Shown here one piece after another: positions 56,641 through 64,000 of a stretch of 64,000 bases of DNA. Numbering within the stretch: position 1 is the stretch's first letter; the number at the start of each line of letters is the position of its first letter. The position numbers and the translations under genes are program-made. Source of the DNA: Molanna angustata (lineage: Eukaryota > Arthropoda > Insecta > Trichoptera > Molannidae); contig OY754981.1 in the NCBI GenBank assembly GCA_963576475.1, forward strand, positions 18,938,570-19,002,569. The letters are read 5' to 3'. Below the pieces are notes generated by a model, which saw nothing but the letters and a program-made list of their open reading frames with translations, was not told the DNA's origin and did no database searches.

Positions 56641-58119
56641 TAAATATATGTTTTATTTAATGATTCCAAGGGCACTGAAGGGGATGTTTACTATGGTACT
56701 AGCATTAATGTTTAGATTAGGTAATTTACGACGATCTACACATATACCTAATGTTCTTGTTACAAGGACATATTATTTCATTATTTTTTTGTGCATATTG
56801 TGGCTATCGAGACTAGAGAATTATGGTTTCTAAATACCTTTTTTTACTTTTTTTAGTGCAGTTAAGATATTATTATTGAAATGCACAGCTTTATCAATTT
56901 TGTCCAACTATACCTAACATTCTTCTACGCCGTTTCTCTGACATCTACACAACACAATACATTTTGATATGTTTCATTTAATCGTGACACATAAAAGTCT
57001 AATGGTGTTATTGAATCATTATCTATTTATGTAGTGTCATAAAATATCAAAGCTTCGCAAGGTAGGTACTCATGATGGACGTGTTTAGTAGTTGTGTTAG
57101 CCTAATCCTATGTATATTATGTATAACGGTTGGGATATTGTACCTACAAGTATGGACTAAAACAAAAAGCCTTCATAATATTTCACGCTGTCCGTTTTGA
57201 GTACCGACCCCGGTGGATCGCAGCGAAGGTGTGTATTATTTCACAATAAACTATATTTAAAAGTAATAATCATCATCTCGATCGGATGGATGCTGATGTT
57301 GATGCTGGATCCAAGAAATAATTTGGCCAATCCTAGACTGTTATTATCTGACACATATAGGTAGGAATCGAACTACCTACCTTCATAAAAAGTGACTTTA
57401 CATTTGAAACGTTCTAACATGTTTATTTATTTTAGTGAACATTGCCCATTTATTTTTTATTTTTATATATATTTACAAATATAATAATATTAATGATAGC
57501 TCACATACTGTAGGACGTCATATTGACATGTTGTTGATAATCATAAAAAAATGCTTCATTAATAATTTCAACTTTGAAAAAATATTTTTATTAATTTATA
57601 ATATTGCGATCTTTGCTCAGAAAGTGATCTATTCATTTTGAATACGAGACAATATTTATATTACTACAAATATTTTTTTCTGTAGGTAGGTACCTATGTA
57701 TATGTATTTAGGATTTGTATATTAAGAATTTAATAATTAATTCATTCATTCATACCATCACGGCATACCACGACATATTATTTGTTTACATCAAATTCTC
57801 AAACGGTATATGTAAATTAAAGCGTGTTTACTATGAGTTTTATCGTGACCTTAAAATCTACTAGTATCTCAACATATGAATGAAAAGAAGGATTTAAATA
57901 ACAATCCGACATGGGCTAGTTTACGTGATCACTTTGCACGCTTGCAAAACTTGTCAAAAAGTGTATTTATTGAATTCTATTTTTGGTATCAGATGACAAT
58001 TCACAATGAACAAAAACTCATATCAACGATTGAATAATAACTAACCTAAACAATGATAAATGACAATCAAGTAGGTACTTAGTTTAAATAAATCATTTCT
58101 TCTTTTTCTTCGTGCCATA
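56641..58119. other. AT-rich intergenic DNA
   Basis: 56755-56780 has TTCTTGTTACAAGGACATAT, the end of a SINE-B copy. 57180-57330 is less AT-rich, without recognised content. Confidence 0.5.
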
Positions 58120-58278
58120 TCAGGTCCCCCCGATCACTCCTGAGAAGGCATCTCCATCCGCCGCCGTACGGAACAGTTCGCCGACGTCTCTGATGCTGGT
58201 CAACTCACGAATGTTGCAGACCCATGACATCTGAAGTCTTCCTATTCTGAGGCGTCCCTTCATAATCATTTGGAGCAG
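58120..58278 (-). pseudogene. Non-LTR tail fragment
   Basis: The minus strand from 58278 reads LLQMIMKGRLRIGRLQMSWV, CNIRELTSIRDVGELFRTAA and DGDAFSGVIGGT before TGA at 58120. W-x-x-NIR-x-x-T-x-I-x-x-x-x-ELFR-AAD resembles the end of the 15675-15897 family. It is followed on the minus strand by AAGAAAAAGAAGAA. Confidence 0.7.
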
Positions 58279-58929
58279 CCTGTAAAGTTCACCACCCATT
58301 CTGAATGTAGTGCCTTTTTAGATGAGACGAGATTGCTGTGTGGGTAAACACGCATATGTTGTGATTCCTTTTATATGGGAATGTACACCTGTATGCGAAT
58401 TAAGTGGAGAGATAACATATATAATTGTATTATTGCTTTATTTGTCCATGCATGATGTTCATTTTATATACATAAATTAGGAATCGGATCATGTATTAGT
58501 TTTTATTTAGTTTCTAATGAAACCCTTGAACCAATCAGGTGGTTCAGAAGACGAAAAAGTCGAACACAATTTGAGTCATTATCATTTGACATCAATCTGT
58601 CTTCTAACTCCATCATTCATTAATTATTCAACTCGTCATGGTTAAATAATATATTTCCCAAACTGTGGAACCTTGTCAAACGTCCGAGTCCTCCTTCTTG
58701 TTGTTCTTATATCGTGGTTCGTGTAATCGTCAATTCATTTTTTAATTAATTTATATTTAATTTTATATTAATATTTCAACAGAGGGGTTTATTAGTAAAT
58801 AGCGATGACTCTGGCCTTGTATAGTCTTGGTTTTTCATACATTGATATGATATTGGTCTGCCTGTAACATCCTTGATGGGGTTTCATCTTTTACAAATAT
58901 TTTTTTTAAAATTAATACGTCCTCTGAAA
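58279..58929. other. AT-rich intergenic DNA
   Basis: Nothing recognised. Confidence 0.5.
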
Positions 58930-59062
58930 TGTACATATACATCGTCATACATTCCCTAAACTGAACATAAATGTTTGTGGCATAGGTGAACGAAATCGGT
59001 CGTGGCAGGATTGAAACTCTGGATTTCTAACCCAGCGCGTTATCGCACCGCCACCACCCATC
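58930..59062 (-). mobile_element. SINE-B copy 8
   Basis: GTGAACGAAATCGGTCGTGG, CAGGATTGAAACTC, AACCCAGCGCG and ACCGCCACCACCCATC; part of the box B region is deleted. Confidence 0.82.
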
Positions 59063-59310
59063 GATGGACCAACTATTCTATAGGGAGATGGTTATTTTAG
59101 TTATTATGATTATGATTGATTAATTGTATAGAATATTTATGATAAGGATTATTGCGTGTTCAAAAAGGTATAATTATACTCATCTCTCTATATTAGATAC
59201 ACTATAAACAATGGGGTGCAACTGATAATTCATGCAATAAAAGATTGTACTCACTCTGATATAAATTTATTGTAATCGATATATTACATAATGTTTGTTA
59301 AATTATTATG

Positions 59311-59736
59311 TTAAATTAACACGTAATTAGAATGTGAAGGAAAGTACGCGATACGTCTAGGCCGGGCGACTGAAGAAATTCCGAATAATGAGAGTATGAG
59401 GGTATCATCGTTTATTCGTTCAGTTTGAGTTGGTAGCCATGACAAGCCAGTAGTGATGTGGGGACATCCTAGGGATGGTCCACCACATAGTAGAAGGGGA
59501 TCATCGTTTATACGTTCAGCTTGAGTTGGTAGCCATGACAAGCCAGTAGTGATGTGGGGACATCCTAGGGATGGTCCACCACATAGTAGAAGGGGATCAT
59601 CGTTTATACGTTCAGCTTGAGTTGGTAGCCATGACAAGCCAGTAGTGATGTGGGGACATCCTAGGGATGGTCCACCACATAGTAGAAGAGGATCATCGTT
59701 TATACGTTCAGCTTGAGTTGATGGTCCACGACAATT
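59311..59736 (-). CDS. Candidate 3'-terminal exon with 32-residue repeats
   Basis: The minus strand is open from 59790 to TAA at 59311. A plausible acceptor (GACTTTTTACAG) ends at 59737, giving an exon of 142 codons including the stop. It begins NCRGPSTQAERINDDPLLL, then a 32-residue unit (LSWLPTQAERINDDPLLLCG, then GPSLGCPHITTG) repeats. It ends ISSVARPRRIAYFPSHSNYV. AATAAA lies at 59271-59266, about 40 bases after the stop. The frame is kept through three tandem 96-bp units. The protein family is unknown to me; Cys, Pro and Gly recur per unit. A non-coding minisatellite that happens to be open remains possible. Confidence 0.35.
   Translation of the reverse strand, partial: NCRGPSTQAERINDDPLLLCGGPSLGCPHITTGLSWLPTQAERINDDPLLLCGGPSLGCPHITTGLSWLPTQAERINDDPLLLCGGPSLGCPHITTGLSWLPTQTERINDDTLILSLFGISSVARPRRIAYFPSHSNYVLI
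59403..59720. repeat. 96-bp minisatellite, three units plus partial
   Basis: GAGTTGGTAGCCATGACAAG recurs at 59427, 59523 and 59619; the fourth start at 59715 diverges. The units are nearly identical, so the expansion is recent. Confidence 0.95.
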
Positions 59737-59790
59737 CTGTAAAAAGTCAGTTATTTCATCAAACTTCTTACATATATTTTTTATTATATT

Positions 59791-60006
59791 TTAATACATA
59801 ATTTAATATTGCATTACACACGTTCATCAGGTGACCCAATTTTATGTGCATTAGGAAAATATTCATAATTCAGAATTTTTTATAAGAGTTATTTTAAAAA
59901 ATCTATGAGTGCAGTTTTTTATATTAAATTTTTGCAATAAATTTTATAAAACATATCTAATCGACAGTTACCAAAGTGTTTTATATTTTTTTATATTTAT
60001 CATATC
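59791..60006. other. AT-rich DNA
   Basis: Nothing recognised. Confidence 0.5.
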
Positions 60007-60189
60007 GGTGGTAGTGGCAGAGCGGTTAGCGCGCTGTGCTAGTAATCCAGTGATCGGGAGTTCGAATCCTGCCTCGACCGATTTCGTTCACCTATAGCAC
60101 AAGCATTTATTTGCTTATTTTATGGAGCGTAGGAAGATGTATATGTACTTGTTTAACAAGGACAAATTCATTTTTTACTAAAAAAAAAT
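60007..60189 (+). mobile_element. SINE-B copy 9
   Basis: Head GTGGCAGAGCGGTTAGCGCG, box B GAGTTCGAATCC, body ACCTATAGCACAAGCATTTA and GCGTAGGAAGATGTATATG, and an A-rich end. Close to copy 2. Confidence 0.9.
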
Positions 60190-61458
60190 AACTTTGATTC
60201 GGTTCAGCAAAAAAATGTTTTTATTTATAAATATGTCTTTAAGCATTTAGTTTTAAGCATTTATTTATTTAAAATACAAATTACACACAATATTTACAGA
60301 TTAAATAAAAATAAATACATATTTATGTATGACCCAACTTCAAAAAGGGAATTTCTCGTGTTTTGAAGCGAGTTACGTTTCACAGCAAATACAAATTATG
60401 TAAAACTAAGATAGGTACAACTTAAATCTTAATCTAGGCATCACATTAAGGAAAATATTTAATATAATATTAACATTGATAGGGAAATATATAATTTTTG
60501 CAATTGACAACCCAATTAAAAATAAAAAAATATCTATTGTATTATTTTTTGCCAGTTGTGTCAAAATATCTTGCCAAAACGAGAATAGAAAAGAATATTT
60601 TATGTATATTTTTGTTGCATCATTATACGATAATTAACAACTTCAATACACATTTTTACACAATTTAAATCAAGTGACACCATCCAAGAAAATATAAGTA
60701 AATTGAAAGAATGTTGGATTTCTTTCGCGATGAATAATTTAAAACCAGTATTGTCATATAATTAAAACATTAAAATAATTAAGTCAAAGTTTGAGAAGCG
60801 TTCTTTTCGATATAATTAATTATTCAGTATTGGTCCGTCGTGAATATTGAAATAGGCATTTGTAAAAAGGCATTCAATAAATAAATAAATTAATTCATTT
60901 GTGATCTGATTAAGATGTTCTAAATGGGGTGCTTGTCAACAATACCATCCATAATGGCTTGTCTGTCTGTCTTCATGTGGTTGGGAATTTTGTTTAATAT
61001 AAAACATAATAGGCAGTATATCTTTTTTAGTTTTTTTTTGTTACAATATGCATATTGTGTTTAAGATATTAGAACTTTATTTTATAGCTTCTTTATCTCT
61101 TTAAGAAATAACACCACAATCAATATTCTAAATAGATATTAAAAAAAAACATAATAAATTATGGACGGTCAGAACTAACACAAATACTGAGTATTAAAAT
61201 TGATAAAAACATTTGTAACTATCCTTTATTATGTTTGGAGCTGCTCTTTGAGTAGCAACTAAAAATATTTCATTACGTTTGAATTGATTTGGGAGGCATG
61301 TGATTCATATCAACTACACCATCGTAGTTAACTAGTCACTTTCCTATGGTTTTGAAATGACAAATCGCGTCTGAGATTGGATTGATGACAGGTATTATGT
61401 CAGACATTAGGACCTGTGACCTTATTCTCCACTACAAATCCGAACCCAATACTATCTG
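60190..61458. other. AT-rich intergenic DNA
   Basis: About 1.3 kb, very AT-rich, no recognised feature. Confidence 0.6.
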
Positions 61459-62591
61459 CCCCCCTAGACAACGTGTCATTTATGTATTACAATGTATGCA
61501 AGTGACAGTTGTCACGTGACTGGCAAGTGTCACTTCCAAATATTAAGTTATCTTTTCTTGTTTGTCCCCCTAGACAACGTGTCATTTAGCTCAAGAAAAG
61601 ATATTTCAATGTATGGAAGTGACAGTTGTCACGTGACTGGCAACTGTCACTTCCATACATAGAGTTATCTTTTCTTGAGCTAAATTACACTTTATCTAGG
61701 CGGGCTGGGGGCCTAGACAACGTGTCATTTAAGCTAAGCGTTATATCGCTAACGCGACGTCCTACGTAGGCGATTCAAAGCGAATGCGAAGCGGCGCGGC
61801 GCGGCGTGAAAATAACAAACAGTCGGTAACTATGGTAGTGTCCTACGTTACCGACCGCGAGTTGGCTTCGATGCGGCGCGGCGCGATGCGAAGCAAACGC
61901 GATCAGTTGGTTTGATATTTTCGCGCGAATTGAAAGCGGTGCCATTGTTTTTTGACATGTCGAAATAAAAATTTTAATTTCTGTCCATGAACGTCCCATA
62001 TTATGGGACAAATTATTATCGAACCGCGAATTTTAGGATTTGGCAAAAATAAATGGGACTACAAGTAAACACATTTAGTTATTATTGCTATTTTACAATA
62101 GGATGTTGTTCAAAACACACAAAGTTTTCTCTCGCTTGCACGAATATCAAATTTTGATATGTTTCCCGGAAAGATGTAAATTCAGTCTCATTTATTTATT
62201 CAAGATCACGTAATTCTTCACACAAATCGTGATATCCCCCATAAATATGCCTCTCTAAGTACACAATATTAGTTTCACTTCTCTGCCGTACATACTTCTT
62301 GAGTATTTTATATACGTACATCCATGACAGTAGCTGGCGGCAGAGGGAAAGGTTCGCGCACACGTAGGACAGAGCCGCCGCGTCGCACCGCATCGCATTG
62401 AATTCGCTTGTATCCGCACCGCATCGCTTCGCAATCGCGTTCGCTTTGAATCGCCTACGTAGGACGTAGCATAAGCGATAGTAAATGTATGAAATTGGTC
62501 GCTATGACAACACGTGACAGCCACAAATTTCATACATTTCTATCGCTTAGCGATATAACGCTTAGCTTTAATGGCATGTTGTCTAGGGGGG
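61459..62591. mobile_element. Compound of TIR elements with CCCCCCTAGACAACGTG ends
   Basis: The outer ends are CCCCCCTAGACAACGTGTCA at 61459 and its close complement ending at 62591, with CTG on both sides (61456-61458 and 62592-62594). The same terminus recurs inside at about 61567 and 61712. The inner pair from 61712 to 62591 shares AAGCTAAGCGTTATATCGCT and CCTACGTAGGCGATTCAAAG in inverted orientation over more than 100 bases. The centre is CpG-rich (GCGGCGCGGCGCGGCG). No transposase. It looks like three related non-autonomous elements in tandem or nested. Confidence 0.75.
61567..61702. mobile_element. 136-bp hairpin element inside the compound
   Basis: CCCCCTAGACAACGTGTCAT starts it. The arms AGCTCAAGAAAAGATA ... 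GGAAGTGACAGTTG are inverted around a central TCACGTGA. The right end TTATCTAGGCGGG is a mutated terminus. A shorter related unit precedes it at 61459-61566. Confidence 0.7.
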
Positions 62592-62746
62592 CTGATTCGC
62601 TAAGAACCTACCTTTGCAACGCAGAATAATACGCGGTAGGTAGGTAGGTATGTTTTCATCGTGATAGTCGATCATTTGAATGTACGCAAGTAGGTAAGTT
62701 CTAAACGAAAAATTGAAATCGGGATCGAATTCGAGTTTCAAGAATA

Positions 62747-63257
62747 AAGTGCACTTTAAACGGACACTATTTTCAACGCGACCCGGTTTCCAACGCTTAA
62801 AATAGTATCCAAAATACAGGTTACTCCAAACATCGCTTTACACGCAACGCTTAAAACACCATCCAAAATATAGGTTACTCCGAGCATCGCTTTACAGTAG
62901 GTACTTTACACAGTTTACACAATTATTTGTGCAAATTTTTAATATAATATAAATAAATGTATATCGAAAAATTATATAATAATTATAATATAAATATAGT
63001 ATATCGAAATTTTAGACACTTTCCAAATAAACAAAATACGTCGCGAGCGAATGTCACACGTAAAAGTCAACGCAAACGGCAGCCATTTTGACTCGTCGGT
63101 AACGACGACAGCGAATAATTTTACAGATTTCTGTTTTACCAAAAAGGATGAAAATCGCGTTGAAAATAGAACACGTTCTATTTTTTTGCTCATCGCGTTG
63201 AAAATCCCGTCGAAAACCTGAAACCCGTTGAAAATAGTGTTCGTGTAAAGTGCACTT
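62747..63257. mobile_element. 511-bp TIR element around GTGCAC
   Basis: TTTAAACGGACACTATTTTC at the left is complemented by GAAAATAGTGTTCGTGTAAA at the right. Both are bordered by AAGTGCACTT-type sequence, so GTGCAC may be a 6-bp target duplication or part of the end. Inside, a unit containing CCAAAATACAGGTTACTCC is duplicated (near 62809 and 62866). No transposase. Confidence 0.75.
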
Positions 63258-64000
63258 AACGCTACTGGTTGATCTCTTTGTGTGAGGAGATGATGATGTT
63301 TTATGAGGTGGTGGTTGTGAGTGAAGAAAAATGTGATTGAAAGATGTGTGGAACGGGAATCATCACCTGGTTCATAATTGCTTATTTTATCACTAAAAAT
63401 TGTTAACTACTAGTCCTAAAAAGGATTTCCTAGATGGGCAGCAGTAATCTACTTTTTGTTGTCATTATAAATATGGTGTGATAGAAATATTATTATTTTA
63501 ATTGATTCTCGGGCAACTTAACAGGTAGGTACTATTTTTTATATGCATAATTTATAACTTCACATTCATATAATTTATAAGTATTATACATATCCATCTC
63601 ATTATGTATGTATAGCCCGTACCGAGGTGGAATATTTTACAGCATATTAAATATCTATATCAAAATACAGGACATCATCATATTGTTTCTGGTACTTATT
63701 TCAAAGGTAGGTATAGGTAGGTACTATGTCAAGTTTTACTTTCAAGATTACATGTTGCCGACAAATAACAAAGTGGTCAATATTTTTAAATTAGTGGAAA
63801 AATATTTGTTTTTACTTATTTTTAAGTAATTTTATATAATGGAATTTCATTACGAATTAGCAGTCAAAAAAATAATTATACTTCAATTAAATAAAAGACG
63901 TGTTTTTTCTATGTAAATTTAAAACTTAATTTCTCATAAAAACTCTTGGTTAGACAAATTTTTACTAATGATAGATTTAAACATTTTTTTGAAATTCATA
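63258..64000. other. AT-rich DNA with a SINE-A scrap
   Basis: 63505-63535 has TTCTCGGGCAACTTAACAGG, the SINE-A tail side only, and GGTACTATGTCAAG recurs at 63720. No gene recognised. Confidence 0.5.

Noticed and set aside
62196..62533. Cys- and Arg-rich minus-strand frames as small genes
   Set aside because: They fall in the right inverted arm and CpG-rich interior of the compound TIR element.

Overview
The window is AT-rich, repeat-dense nuclear DNA of an insect. Lepidoptera is my best guess. The grounds are the many short TAGGTACCTA-type palindromes, the long (AAAT)n tracts, several tRNA-derived SINE families with AAAT-type tails, and non-LTR retrotransposon and DNA-transposon fragments of the kind common in moths and butterflies. 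Aphids share some of these traits, so the order is not proven. I see no bacterial or viral gene, no rRNA, and no free-standing tRNA gene.

Host coding content is very sparse. The best candidate is one first coding exon at 19052-19212 (+), a 53-codon GC-rich start ending at a good splice donor. A second, weaker candidate is a 3'-terminal exon on the minus strand at 59311-59736. It carries a 96-bp (32-codon) tandem repeat that keeps its frame and is followed by an AATAAA signal. Three CpG-rich patches (4495-4700, 11420-11660, 11735-11905) could be promoters or transposon pieces.

The remaining recognisable sequence is mobile. Two sizeable non-LTR reverse transcriptases are present: 21708-23377 (one frameshift) and 38021-39226 (open throughout). 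About seventeen shorter pieces are 3'-end leftovers of non-LTR elements, the usual result of 5' truncation. One piggyBac-like transposase remnant lies at 2157-2523.

I group the SINEs by internal comparison. SINE-A has a tRNA-like head with GGCTCAGTTGG. SINE-B has GGCAGAGCGGTTAGCGC. SINE-C has GGCACAGTTGGTAAGC. A short family ends in GCTGACACGAAAGAAGAAG.

Non-autonomous DNA elements with inverted termini lie at 5389, 19438, 20694, 27901, 29536, 30806, 49960, 54844, 55093, 61459 and 62747. Several are nested, so relative ages can be read: a SINE-A inside a retrotransposon 3' end inside a hAT-like element (29536-30675); a long-TIR element with its own minisatellite inside a SINE-C (20587-21365); and a 106-bp SINE inside a reverse transcriptase reading frame (25505-25610).

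Layout: 1-9.5 kb is dense in SINEs and retrotransposon tails. 9.5-19 kb is mostly featureless and leads to the exon at 19 kb. 19.3-23.6 kb is nested MITEs and the first reverse transcriptase. 24-40.9 kb is mixed retroelement remnants with the second reverse transcriptase. 41-49.5 kb is almost empty. 49.9-55.6 kb is again repeat-rich. 59.3-63.3 kb holds the repeat exon candidate and a cluster of GC-rich inverted-repeat elements.
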